Counted from the first letter of the stretch, positions 46,843-56,935 are shown. The stretch is DNA of 64,000 bases from Actinernus sp. WN-2022 (GCA_030867875.1 JAOWCC010001589.1:86513537-86577536); one strand, 5' to 3'. The notes: generated by a model not told the origin, from the sequence alone. Numbers and translations: made by a program.

Positions 46843-48125
46843 AGTAATTAATGACCGCTCCCTAAGTCCTAGTGCTCAAACACATGTAAGTGTAACTGTT
46901 TTAGGCAAGTCTTTGTAGACACACGTTATGTACAGCTATATTGCATGTATGTATGTGTAAGTCTTTGTGGACACGTAAGTCATTGTACACAGACATACGT
47001 AACGTTGTAAAGCTATTATATACCCATGCGAGTGCAAGTCTTTGTGGGCACAAGTAAGTCCTAGTGCTTAGACACTTGTAAGTGTAAAGCTGTTTTCGAT
47101 ACACGTGAAGTATTTGTAGACACGTTGTGTACAGCTATTATCGATACATGTATACGTAAGTGTCAGTCATTCTGCATAGACATACGTAAGGTTATAAAGC
47201 TATTATACATACATGCGAGTGTTAAGTATTGTGTTCACACTTAAATGTACAGCTATTATAGATACACATACACCTAATTAAAATCATTGTGAACAAGTCA
47301 TTGTGGACACACGTGAAGTGCATAGTTATTGTAGGCATAGATTAAATGTAACCTCATTGGACTGTAAGTGTCGTGGGACACACGAATAGCGTAAAGCTGT
47401 TAGGACACACGTGAAGTGTAAGTCATTAACACACGTGAAGTGTAAGTCTTTGGACACACGTGAAGTGTAAGCTGTTGCAATACACGTGAAGTGTAAACTG
47501 TTGTAATACACGTGAAGTGTAAGTCATTGACACGTGTGAAGTGTAAGTCACTGTGACACACGTGAAGTGTAAGTCTTTGTGACACACGTGAAGTGTAAGT
47601 CTTTGTGACACACGTGAAGTGTAAGCTATTATAGCACGTGAGTGTAAGTCATTGTGACACACGTGAAGTGTTAAGTCAATGTGACACACGTGAATTGTAA
47701 TTGTAAGCTATTATAGCACGTGAGTCGGCAAGTCATTGTGACACGCGAATTGTAATTGTAAGCTATATATTATAGCACGTCAGTGCAAGGCATTATGACA
47801 CACGTGAATTGTAATTCAGTATAAGCTATTATAGCACGTCAGTGTAATTAAGTCATTGTGAAACACGTGAAGCGTAAGTCATTGTGACAGACGTGAAGCC
47901 TAAGCTATTATAGCACGAAGTGTAAGGCATTGTGACACATGTGAATTGTAATTTTAAGCTATTATAGCACGTCAGTGTAAGTCATTGTGACACACGTGAA
48001 GCCTAAGTCATTGTGACAGACGTGAAGCCTAAGCTATTATAGCACGAGGTGTAATCTATTATAACACGAAGTGTAAAGTTATTGTGACACACGTGAATTA
48101 TAGGCTATTATAGACGTAAAGGACG
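45650..48125. repeat. Degenerate CACGTG-rich tandem array
   Basis: Two short modules alternate irregularly over more than 2 kb: a (G/C)ATTGTGACACACGTGAAGTG-type module of about 26 bp and a TAAGCTATTATAGCACGTGAG-type module of about 23 bp. They become cleanest between about 47400 and 48060. The array is interrupted by the 46418-46862 element and by less repetitive stretches (45840-46000). Many units carry CACGTG. The open frames in it are repeat artefacts. Confidence 0.8.
46418..46862. mobile_element. G-rich Harbinger-like MITE inserted in the array
   Basis: The inverted ends GGGAGCGGTCATTAATTACT each run into a long G (left) or C (right, about 38 bases) tract, and TAA flanks both sides (46415-46417 and 46863-46865). 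The interior carries GGGCTAAGATTTTTTGGGC and a diverged inverted copy of the GGGGAGGGCC block. The 3-bp TAA duplication points to PIF/Harbinger. A truncated relative is at 19549-19672. Open frames inside are artefacts of the G/C tracts. Confidence 0.75.
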
Positions 48126-48929
48126 GGAACTCTTTATGGAAGTTATAGTACTCGTTTGTTTGTAAGTTACGTTATAATAAATCTACTATTGTCGTTGCAC
48201 ACCTCGACGACAGTACATTAGCACACTCCATACAGTTGTATTGCTGTTGATGCGGTAAAGAGTTATGAAATCAGGCTTTATTGTTCTTAAGTTCTATACA
48301 TGAATGTAACCAAATCTACTTGCTATCCAACCATTTACGGCAGTCAACTCGAACTGAAAGCTTGTACTCCTTTGACTGCCGTACACATATTACTTGTTCA
48401 ACTTTTAATTTTCTTGTAAACTATTCTACTATAACTTGCTTAATTTGTCACTTGTAATTCAGTTGTTAAACAGTGTAAAATAAAAACCGAATTGAATTGT
48501 AAAACATAAATGGATACTCTCAGAATTTTTGGTTTTAAAACAAATCCTACCAGCTGTGTACGTACTACCGAATAGCGATGTGTCCTCGCATGCAACGATT
48601 CATGGGCGCACACGGGGTCACAGGTAGTAACTCAATCGCTGCTTTTGCAGCTTCACGCGTTAACCCGAAACAAGTAAGACGATAACATTATTGTTTTTAA
48701 TTGTAAATGTTGGTTAATTAAATGACGACGTGATGGCTGGTTACTCGTGTTCACTCGTGTGGAGCTTTATATCAGATCCTCAGCATTTGGATCGTAGTAT
48801 TTTGGGGCTATGTGTGGTATCTTAGAGTATCCTGGCTTACTTGACCTCGTTCGTGCTAACTCATGTTCTGCTTGTGTTCACTCGTGTTCTAACTCATGTG
48901 AAGTTATCAGATCGAGTCTGTGCGTACTT
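48126..48929. other. Intergenic, nothing recognised
   Basis: No gene was seen. CTCGTGTTCACTCGTGT-like short repeats lie at 48747-48900. Confidence 0.45.
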
Positions 48930-49340
48930 TACATACATACATACATACATACTTACTTTATTTGGTATACAGTAGGTTAAATTATAGGCAGCCAAAGCTG
49001 ATGTGGACCTACTTCTATTACACTAATACCTAATATATTAACATTAAAAATGAAAACCTATATCTGTCCTATATATAATAATGATAAGAGAAAACTATGT
49101 ACAATAATAATAAATCGGTCAATAGTATATAAAATTTTAATTCTCATAAAGGACATATTGTTTAAAATGATCCTATATTTACTCTGTTTTAAATAATGTT
49201 TGAAACAATTCACAGAAGGTGCCTGTTTTAGGGCGGCTTGTAAGGGGTTCCAAGCCAATGGTCCCCTATATCTTTCGCATCTGATTGTGTATTCTTACTG
49301 TGCCAAAGACGCAGGCGTATGAATCCATTCGCGTTGCAAA
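48930..49340 (-). mobile_element. LINE 3'-end fragment with (GTAT)n tail
   Basis: On the minus strand a frame encodes RYRGPLAWNPLQAALKQAPS and CFKHYLKQSKYRI, a typical C-terminal motif of LINE reverse transcriptases (about 49180-49270). A 3' untranslated region follows, then AATAAAGTAAGTATGTATG, where the ATGT run (48930-48952) is the microsatellite tail. Only the last few hundred bases remain. Confidence 0.65.
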
Positions 49341-49564
49341 AGATACGCCGGAGTTCAAGCTGCGTGCAGCTTCTTGTTCAACATTATGTTACAGTTAATA
49401 CATAAATAGCACAAGCCAGAGGCTTATCAGGTCCAGCACAGTTGTACAAATCCTTTGTTTAAGGGCCATCAGATGTTAGACAATGGTGGCGCACCAGTTG
49501 AAACAAAAGACTTGTGAATGAACAACTGCACATCAGCTTACAGTAAACTGGTCTATTAGTAAGG
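49341..49564. other. Intergenic, nothing recognised
   Basis: Short spacer without visible features. Confidence 0.4.
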
Positions 49565-49800
49565 GTGCAGAGGGTGCACAATGAATAAGTTAATGGGAGG
49601 AGGATGCGCAAAGATGGTGCCCAATGAATAATTAATGAGTATAATAGTGCACAATGAATCATTGAGTATGATGGTGTGCAATGAATAATTAATGAGTAAT
49701 AATAGCGAGCAATCAATGAGTAACAGGGAGCAATGAATAACGAATGAGTAATAATAATGAGCAATGAATAATGAATGGTAATAGGGAGCAATGAATAATT
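49565..49800. repeat. Degenerate AATGAATAATTAATGAGTA minisatellite
   Basis: About eight irregular copies of a unit of roughly 28-32 bp containing CAATGAATAATTAATGAGTA. Unit length varies through small gains and losses. The minus-strand open frame across it is an artefact. Confidence 0.7.
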
Positions 49801-50132
49801 AACTGCTTCAAGCTAGTTAGGAGGGAAAGTTGAAAGGGCTTAAAGATTTATTTGAGAAAATATCATTAACCGAGTTAGGGTTTTAAAAAAGAATACACAT
49901 TACTGGCAAATATTTTGCTTGTGAATACATTAATTTCATGTTAATTGTGTACCATAGTCCGCTTGGCAGTTTATCCAATAATGTTCTTTTATTACATAGC
50001 TAAGTAATATGGTGAGCTATGATTGGTCGATGTGTAGTCCATAACTTCCCTTATGGACCTTCCACCCACTTATGGTCTCAAAGAAAATGAAGCAGCCATA
50101 TAATAAACACGTTATTCATCTTGTTTGCTTGG

Positions 50133-50243
50133 TCCATACTGTAAGTTATGGATCCTCATTTCCCCCTTTTTTTATGCCCTGCATGCTTCATACTTGGGCC
50201 ATACAAGAGGGGGAAATCTTGGTCCATAACTTATAGTACAGAC
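50133..50243. repeat. Foldback just downstream of the WD40/SOCS gene
   Basis: The arms of about 38 bp, CCATACTGTAAGTTATGGAT plus CATTTCCCCCTT, pair with AAGAGGGGGAAATCTTGG plus TCCATAACTTATAGTACAGA with a few mismatches around a loop of about 35 bp. It lies 105 bp past the stop codon on the minus strand and could fall in that gene's 3' untranslated region. Confidence 0.6.
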
Positions 50244-50347
50244 ACTTGGTTAATAAGAGGTATATTCATTAGAATGGATAGGCTGTGTATTATTATTATT
50301 ATATATTTCTGAAATGAATGTTGCTGGAAATGTAATAATACAGCATC

Positions 50348-51688
50348 TTATGTTCCTAACCAGTTAGTGTCAACATTGAGATAAGAGTAGAGCAGATATG
50401 CCTTTAGAGCATGTGGCAGGGGAAGGACCTCAATCTGATTGGCTGGTACCAGTTGATTGATCTTCATGCGGCACATATGATGCAGTTCCATCTTCACAGG
50501 TAGTTGCCAGATGCAGACGTAACCATCACTATATCCAACAGCTATTTCCTGGCAGCTCTTAGGGAAGGCAACTGAGCAGACTTCAAGCTCTTCCACTGTT
50601 CTTGTTGTGATGTGCTGTTTAGGATCAAGCACATAGATACATTTGTAGAACTCTGTCTCGTACACAAGCACCCTTCCATCCGATATTCCAAATGCAATTA
50701 AAGTGCCATCTGGGCAATAAATGAATGTTGTTATCTTCTGTGGTTCAAGAGCTACTTCTCGTGCCTTTATACACCTTGGCTTACCATCTCCTAACTTCCA
50801 CACTTCTACTTTTCCACTTGTAAAGCATGCAGCAAGTTTGTTATTGGCATAACGAGGATCAAAAGCACACATGCACTTGTTGTTGTAAGAAGTCTCACTC
50901 CTTATAGTCTCATACACTTCTAGAGTTTCACTTTTGATAACATATAACTGGCTGTTAGAGGTTGATATGGCCAGTAGAGTGCTATCGGGTGAAAACACAC
51001 AACTACCAAGATGGCCTGAAAACTTGGGAAGACAAACTTCACAACTAACTTTCCAGCAGCTTTGAAACACTCCCCCTGGTTTTATTTTCCAAAGGCACAT
51101 TTCATTGATCTCTCGTCCATGTAGTAATGCTAATGTTACATTACTAATTGTCACTGCCATGCTGCCATTTGGAGAAATCACACAACATGCAGTTCTGGCA
51201 CTCAGATTTTCATTTCCAGATCTTGAAAGACACTCAATCTTGCATGGCTCAAGAGTACAATTTTCGCCCTTTTCGATAAGAATCAACTGCCCTTTCCCAC
51301 TGTTCAATATTGAACATATGATTTTGCCATCGGGAGACATGCCGAACACAGGCCTGGGTGAATATGTGAACAGGCTATCATCATGACCTTCCTCAATGTT
51401 GTGTAGATCCCAACTTTGTACAAACCCTGCCCTGAAAGTTCTCCCCGTATCAGGGACTGGAAAGGTAGTTAGCGAAATTAGCATTGAATCATCATCAACA
51501 GCGAACCCGCAAGCGGAGATTCTGAGCGGTTGATCAACTCCCAAAGGGCCTGGGTGTTTGAGTTCTTGGATGACTGTAAATCGTGCAGCGCTGGGCTCGC
51601 CTGGCTTTCGATATGGGCGATAAACAGTAGATGGCAGATGATGCTTGCTATCTGTTTTAGACGAATCTAAACCCATTGCTGTGTTCAT
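50348..51688 (-). CDS. WD-repeat protein with C-terminal SOCS box (WSB-like)
   Basis: A 446-residue protein encoded without introns. About seven WD40-type blades are visible: 57-94 (ends SWDL), 114-139 (MSPDGKIICS), 168-202 (ISPNGSMAVT ... CLWKI), 227-252 (FSPDSTLLAIS), 272-299 (VEVWKL), 321-344 (CPDGTLIAFGISDGRVLVYE) and 369-396 (GYSDGYVCIWQL). Residues 401-436 form a SOCS box: a BC box (LHHMCRMKI), which in this family binds elongin B/C, and a Cul box (LPLPHALKAYLLY). Proteins of this plan (vertebrate WSB1 and WSB2, about 400-420 residues) are substrate receptors of cullin-5 ubiquitin ligases in the cytoplasm. The substrate here is unknown. Met 5 is an alternative start. Lack of introns suggests an old retrocopy that stayed functional or a lineage-specific intron loss. 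The frame is fully open and codon use looks normal. Confidence 0.9.
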   Translation of the reverse strand: MNTAMGLDSSKTDSKHHLPSTVYRPYRKPGEPSAARFTVIQELKHPGPLGVDQPLRISACGFAVDDDSMLISLTTFPVPDTGRTFRAGFVQSWDLHNIEEGHDDSLFTYSPRPVFGMSPDGKIICSILNSGKGQLILIEKGENCTLEPCKIECLSRSGNENLSARTACCVISPNGSMAVTISNVTLALLHGREINEMCLWKIKPGGVFQSCWKVSCEVCLPKFSGHLGSCVFSPDSTLLAISTSNSQLYVIKSETLEVYETIRSETSYNNKCMCAFDPRYANNKLAACFTSGKVEVWKLGDGKPRCIKAREVALEPQKITTFIYCPDGTLIAFGISDGRVLVYETEFYKCIYVLDPKQHITTRTVEELEVCSVAFPKSCQEIAVGYSDGYVCIWQLPVKMELHHMCRMKINQLVPANQIEVLPLPHALKAYLLYSYLNVDTNWLGT

Positions 51689-51749
51689 TCTCCGTTTTAT
51701 GAAACACCGGAGATGCTTTGTGCTTAAAAAAAAAAGACCAACTTTGAAG

Positions 51750-51776
51750 TCAAACTGAGTCCGCAGAGTCCGCCAT
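51750..51776 (-). promoter_or_regulatory. Upstream ORF within YY1-like AAAATGGCGGAC start region
   Basis: On the minus strand, 61 bp upstream of the longest gene frame, AAAATGGCGGACTCTGCGG matches the YY1-type promoter element often placed at animal transcription starts. Its ATG opens an 8-codon frame (MADSADSV) that stops before the main ATG. If included in the mRNA, it would be a short upstream ORF. Confidence 0.4.
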
Positions 51777-52072
51777 TTTGTCTGGATTTTTTTGCACTGA
51801 GACTGGACCGAGAATTAAGCTCACGACGTCACCACAGGGATCCCACTAAATGAAACAGCAATCTGATTCAAAACCGTGCATTTTATTGGACCATTTGGTT
51901 TGCAGTGACAAAGAATCATCAGGTTTTAGGGTTAGGGTTTGTATTGTTTCAGGGTTAGGCCCAGGTTTCATTGTTTTATAGACAATGTACCTTCTTTTGC
52001 TGGAGTGCGAACACTCAACGCATGAACGAATGGTACAGGCTATTATCTCCGCCGTTTTATCAGTGTTGTAGT
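51777..52072. other. Promoter-side intergenic region
   Basis: Upstream flank of the WD40/SOCS gene. It contains GACGTCACC (about 51826) and a TTAGGGTTAGGGTTT stretch at about 51925, two telomere-like repeats only, inside a sequence related to the 54020-54125 repeat. Confidence 0.4.
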
Positions 52073-52243
52073 CAATAGACCACTTCCGAGATATGCCTCA
52101 CTTCTACGTACAAAGGAATCAATACGAGGCTCCGTGCATAATGCTCAGTCGTTCGTGACAAACTACAAAAGTGCAAGGAAATGCAAGGAGCCTCGTATTG
52201 ATTCCTTTATATAAGTGAGGCATATCTCGGAAGTGGGCTATTG
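52073..52243. mobile_element. MITE with CCACTTCCGAGATATGCC ends
   Basis: Inverted ends of about 55 bp share CCACTTCCGAGATATGCCTC and AAAGGAATCAATACGAGGCT. The outermost positions are consistent with a TA duplication (Tc1/mariner-like), though the exact boundary is uncertain. The interior is about 60 bp and non-coding. Confidence 0.7.
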
Positions 52244-52333
52244 CTATTACATGGCGAAACTAATAAAATAAAATTGAAGTTTAGCGAGGCACTGATTTAG
52301 TGAGTCACTGATAGAGGTATAATCGGCTAACGT

Positions 52334-52476
52334 TGTTGCCACCCAATTCAGATCATGTGATGTAAACACACATTACTCTGGAGTTAGGCATGACTGCATT
52401 TATGATTGAATGAAAAAGGAATAATTCCCCAGAGTAGCATCTGTTCACATCACATGATCTGAATTGGGTGGCAACA
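52334..52476. mobile_element. MITE with TTGCCACCCAATTCAGATC ends
   Basis: Near-identical inverted ends of about 48 bp (TGTTGCCACCCAATTCAGAT and onward to ACTCTGG) surround about 45 bp. No clear target duplication was found. Confidence 0.7.
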
Positions 52477-52551
52477 GAGTCAGCTGATTACCTCAGTGTG
52501 GTACTGATTGGTTAGAGCTTAAGCGAGGCCGCACTGATTGGTTTGAGGATA

Positions 52552-52640
52552 AGCGAATCCAGTTTCCCACCCTATAAACTGAAAGAAAACAAAGGCAATC
52601 ACCCCTGTTTCTAGTTCTAGGTACGTATGTGCAATGTTTC
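52552..52640 (+). repeat. Diverged repeat, first copy
   Basis: CTGAAAGAAAACAAAGGCAA and the following CACCC(C/T)TG...GGTACGT and CAATGTTTCGCC match 55436-55530 in the same orientation. The two copies are 2.9 kb apart, and each lies upstream of a copy of the 54664-type inverted-repeat element. Confidence 0.65.
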
Positions 52641-52744
52641 GCCAAAACAATATAGTTTACTATGCTCAGACAGCAAAATAATTCTACTCAGGTCCCCCCG
52701 GGGGGAACTCCCTATATGGCACTGACGGGGATACTCAAAATGCT

Positions 52745-53527
52745 TAGTCACTCAGTTTGGTACCACTCGCTTAGGGAGATCAATTTTAACATCCAGTTGT
52801 GGTTATCGTGGTACCTTTTAGGGGTTAAAATGTGTAGTTTGGTACCACTTAGGATGATTAATTTAAACGTCCAGTTGTGGTTATCGTGGTACCTTTTAGG
52901 GGTTAAAATGTGTAGTTTGGTACCACTTAGGATGATCAATTTAAACGTCCAGTTGTGGTTATCGTGGTACCTTTTAGGGGTTAAAATGTGTAGTTTGGTA
53001 CCACTTAGGGTGATCAATTTAAACGTCCAGTTGTGGTTATCGTGGTACCTTTTAGGGGTTAAAATGTGTAGTTTGGTACCACTTAGGGTGATCAATTTAA
53101 ACGTCCAGTTGTGGTTATCGTGGTACCTTTTAGGGGTTAAAATGTGTAGTTTGGTACCACTTAGGGTGATCAATTTAAACGTCCAGTTGTGGTTATCGTG
53201 GTACCTTTTAGGGGTTAAAATGTGTAGTTTGGTACCACTTAGGGTGATCACTGAATTTAAACGTCCAGTTGTGGTTATCGTGGTACCTTTTAGAGGTTAA
53301 AATGTGTAGTTTGGTACCACTTAGGGTGATCAATTTAAACGTCCAGTTGTGGTTATCGTGGTACCTTTTAGAGGTTAAAATGTGTAGTTTGGTACCGCTT
53401 AGTATGATCAATTTAAACGTCCAGTTGTGGTTATCGTGGTACCTTTTAGAGGTTAAAATGTGCAGTTTGGTACCACTTAGGGTGATCAATTTAAACATCC
53501 AGTTGTGGTTATCGTGGTACCTTTCAG
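52745..53527. repeat. 78-bp minisatellite
   Basis: About nine to ten copies of a 78-bp unit with TGGTACCTTTTAGGGGTTAA and GTGTAGTTTGGTACCACTTA. One unit (about 53250) has a 4-bp insertion (TGAA), and AGGGGTT changes to AGAGGTT in the later units, so the array has two sub-blocks. The period is divisible by three, giving long stop-free frames on both strands that are not genes. The unit core recurs singly at 54546-54562. The preceding GGGGGGAACTCCCTATATGG resembles, from memory, a dispersed anthozoan repeat. Confidence 0.9.
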
Positions 53528-54019
53528 GGTATTATTTGTCAGAAAATAAAATTATCGTTTGAAATATCTTGGCCGGCTTCGCGTCTTGGTATTAGTCAAT
53601 TTCTCTTGGATCAAATGTCAGTTAATTGTGGATTTTGGCGATTGGTACCTCTTACTGGTAAAATTAACAAATCGCATACATTTTTCTATTGTCCCGCGTA
53701 CTCTTGTTGATCATAGAAATTACGTCATAACACTGCAAAGTTTTGAACATTTACGGCGTAATTTCTATGATCAATTCACTATAGCCTGCGTCGCATCCGA
53801 ACTGAATCCTGGTAAAGTCAGTCTGCGAATTAACGAACGAAAGCTTGTTTTGGACCCCCAGCGGAGTAGCACGATTATATGTAGTCGATTGTAATTGGCT
53901 TTTAAAAATGCTCATTCTTACAAGTCTTCCGACTGGCCATTGAACTGTCACCAGCCTGTCACCATGCAGTGCGACTTACGGCTACATTTACAGCTCATGT
54001 CGATACAGTACCGTTCGAA
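53528..54019. repeat. Spacer with a small foldback
   Basis: A foldback with perfect 18-bp arms TTGATCATAGAAATTACG lies at 53707-53774 with a 32-bp loop. No gene was seen. The open frame 53559-53894 crosses the foldback and has no domain. Confidence 0.5.
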
Positions 54020-54125
54020 ACCTGTATTGTGATTGCACATTATACTATAGCTCTATTGTTTGTATTGCACGTTCTAAAGGTTAGGGTGTTTTGTATTGTT
54101 GGGTAAGCCAATGCTGTGGCTTTAG
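54020..54125 (-). repeat. Dispersed repeat (family with copies at 61 and 62.7 kb)
   Basis: On the minus strand this reads GGCTTACCCAACAATACAAAA, CACCCTAACCTTTAGAACGTG and CAATCACAATACAGGT. The same blocks in order occur on the plus strand at about 61012-61110 and 62700-62815, and a short piece at 62221-62250. Confidence 0.7.
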
Positions 54126-54663
54126 GCTTTCCCGAACTCTATAAAAAATACCGAAGCTACTCTAAACTGTTTGTTTCTACTTAAGAACGTTATGTAAATA
54201 TCATGAATAAGAGATTTTAATCACGAACTAAAAGATTATGTATTTAATTCAAGACCACTTCTCAGCTGTAGTTCTAAAAAATCGGTCATAGTTGTCACAA
54301 AAACAATCACAAATTCGCCGAAAATACATTCTTTCGACTGGAGAGAAAGCTCAAATTTTGACAAATGGCACCACAAAAGGACTCGCCGATTAACTTTTCC
54401 CAGTGATGAAATGCTTTTAAAATCCTCATTTTCTTAACTCCAGAAATCTCTGCAAAGCCCGCTTCTAAAGCAGGCCGCGCGCCAATCAGTTTGCGAGAAA
54501 ATTGGCGGTTGTAAAAATTTGAAGCACGCCCACAGAACAATATTCTGGTACCTTTTAGGGGAGTTAAACCCTGTCTTATAGAAACGCGCTTTGTCTTGGG
54601 ATAAGATCAATCAACAGTCCATAGCTAATAAGAGTTCTAACTGAGCCACAACCTTCGTAATAT
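54126..54663. other. Intergenic, nothing recognised
   Basis: The minus-strand open frame 54307-54540 has no domain. A lone 78-bp-array core lies at 54546-54562. Confidence 0.45.
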
Positions 54664-54975
54664 CACAGTCGGTGCGATTACTGTAACCGGAGCCACTTGG
54701 ATAACGAGAACCAATCACATTGCAGAACGAAAACAAAGCATTCCAACTTACGGTTAATTGAACAAATCAGTGTCCAGTACAATACAATAACAGCCTCGAT
54801 CTGGTAAAAGGCGAATGATGGACAAGTTCGGAAGTCGAAGTCTTCTGAATGAAGAAAATCACATGGCTAGGTTTTGTAATTTGGAATGCTTTATTTTCGT
54901 TTTTCAATGTTTTCAGTTCTCGTTGTCTACATGTACATATTGTAAGTGGCCCCGGTTACAGTAGTCGCGCTACTA
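54664..54975. mobile_element. Inverted-repeat element, parent type of the 42-bp minisatellite
   Basis: The ends are inverted repeats of about 100 bp with changes: GCGATTACTGTAACCGGAGC on the left and GCTCCGG-type complement (GGCCCCGGTTACAGTAGTCG) on the right. GAACGAAAACAAAGCATTCC lies further in, with its complement at about 54885. The sequence GTTACAGTAGTC at the right tip is the core of the 42-bp array that begins at 55913. Confidence 0.65.
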
Positions 54976-55435
54976 TTACTGACCAACATAGAGATTTCAG
55001 AGACTAATAAAATGCATTTCTCAAAGGCATCTTGTTTGGTTATTGCTTATAGGTCATTGGGAGAACACTGAGATATGCCAACCAGGTTTATTTAATATAT
55101 TACTTTAACTTAGAACTTCTTATCTTTGTCTGCATCTCATGTAATAACGTATTTCACATGTTCATAGTCCAACATGCAATAGTTATGTTGAAATAGACTG
55201 TGCAGCATACAACAAGCATGCATACTATAAACGTAATACGATGATACTGCTTATCTTAATAAATAAATACGCTGAAATGAAAAATTACCTTTTAAATCAT
55301 GATTTCATGCACCACTATAAATATGTAGGAAATTTTGTATTTTATTCCGTTCACTTTTTCTGGACGTCAAGCGGTGACCACACCACGGCAAAACGACACG
55401 CGCATTGGATGAGCCAAGCACGCGTGCGTCATGCC
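54976..55435. other. Intergenic, nothing recognised
   Basis: No gene was seen. The open frames around 55241-55520 have no domain. Confidence 0.45.
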
Positions 55436-55530
55436 AGTTTCCCGCCCAAACTGAAAGAAAACAAAGGCAATCACCCTTGCTTCTTAATTTGAGGTACGTG
55501 AAATGTTTCACCGAAAACAACGAACTACTT
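55436..55530 (+). repeat. Diverged repeat, second copy
   Basis: See 52552-52640 for the matching first copy. Here the shared block runs from GTTTCCCGCCC to ATGTTTCACCG. Confidence 0.65.
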
Positions 55531-55735
55531 TAAAACTAAGCCTAAGACTTTAACAGGTTTAATTTTTCTTAATTTGTAATTCACTGAGTTTACTAGGTTA
55601 TAAAATTATTTATTAACAACGTTTAATTAAACCCTCGGAAACTTGCACTGTACTTCAGAGCGTTCGTTGTTATCGGCCAGCGGAGCATACCGTTTTGCCA
55701 TGCGGTGTGCGTGTCTAAAACCAAAAAACCACACG

Positions 55736-56935
55736 AGTAACAGCATTCCAACTTACGATTATTTGATCCAATCAGTGTCGAGTACAAGAAAATAGCATTT
55801 CGACTTGCTCGAGCTTCGATCCGGAAAATTGTAAATTCTGAAGTCAAAGTCGTTTGAACGAAGAACATCGCCTGGATTTGTAAGTTGGAATGCTCTATTT
55901 TCGTTTTGCAATGAGTTCAGTTATCGTTGTATAAGTGGTTACAGTAGTCACACTGAGTTCAGTTATCGTTGTATAAGTGGTTACAGTAGTCACACTGAGT
56001 TCAGTTATCGTTGTATAAGTGTTACAGTAGTCACACTGAGTTCAGTTATCGTTGTATAAGTGGTTACAGTAGTCACACTGAGTTTAGTTATCGTTGTATA
56101 AGTGGTTACAGTAGTCACACTGAGTTTAGTTATCGTTGTATAAGTGGTTACAGTAGTCACACTGAGTTTAGTTATCGTTGTATAAGTGGTTACAGTAGTC
56201 ACACTGAGTTCAGTTATCGTTGTATAAGTGGTTACAGTAGTCACACTGAGTTCAGTTATCGTTGTATAAGTGTTACAGTAGTCACACTGAGTTCAGTTAT
56301 CGTTGTATAAGTGGTTACAGTAGTCACACTGAGTTCAGTTATCGTTGTATAAGTGGTTACAGTAGTCACACTGAGTTCAGTTATCGTTGTATAAGTGGTT
56401 ACAGTAGTCACACTGAGTTCAGTTATCGTTGTATAAGTGGTTACAGTAGTCACACTGAGTTTAGTTATCGTTGTATAAGTGGTTACAGTAGTCACACTGA
56501 GTTCAGTTATCGTTGTATAAGTGGTTACAGTAGTCACACTGAGTTCAGTTATCGTTGTATAAGTGTTACAGTAGTCACACTGAGTTCAGTTATCGTTGTA
56601 TAAGTGGTTACAGTAGTCACACTGAGTTTAGTTATCGTTGTATAAGTGGTTACAGTAGTCACACTGAGTTTAGTTATCGTTGTATAAGTGGTTACAGTAG
56701 TCACACTGAGTTTAGTTATCGTTGTATAAGTGGTTACAGTAGTCACACTGAGCTTAGTTATCGTTGTATAAGTGGTTACAGTAGTCACACTGAGTTTAGT
56801 TATCGTTGTATAAGTGGTTACCAGTAGTCACACTGAGTTTAGTTATCGTTGTATAAGTGGTTACAGTAGTCACTGTAGTTGTAATGAGTTTGGTTATCGT
56901 TGTATAAGTGGTTACCAGTAGTCGTACTGTAATAT
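55736..56935. repeat. 42-bp minisatellite growing from an inverted-repeat element end
   Basis: The segment 55736-55912 is a second copy of the 54664-54975 element (CAGCATTCCAACTTACGATT on the left; TAAGTTGGAATGCTCTATTT on the right). Its right terminal sequence GTATAAGTGGTTACAGTAGT is then repeated about 24 times to 56935. Units differ at one C/T site (GAGTTC/GAGTTT). Three units lack one G (near 56018, 56270 and 56563; spacing about 251 and 293 bp), showing higher-order duplication of blocks of six or seven units. Long stop-free frames are artefacts. Confidence 0.9.

Noticed and set aside
51918..51958. Interstitial telomere repeat
   Set aside because: Only two TTAGGG units, within a dispersed repeat; not a telomere remnant.
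52662..53562. Frames of up to 212 codons on both strands
   Set aside because: Artefact of the 78-bp minisatellite.
56005..56827. Repeated frames on both strands
   Set aside because: Artefact of the 42-bp minisatellite.
55912..56935. CRISPR-like regular spacing
   Set aside because: There are no unique spacers between repeats; it is a head-to-tail minisatellite in animal DNA.
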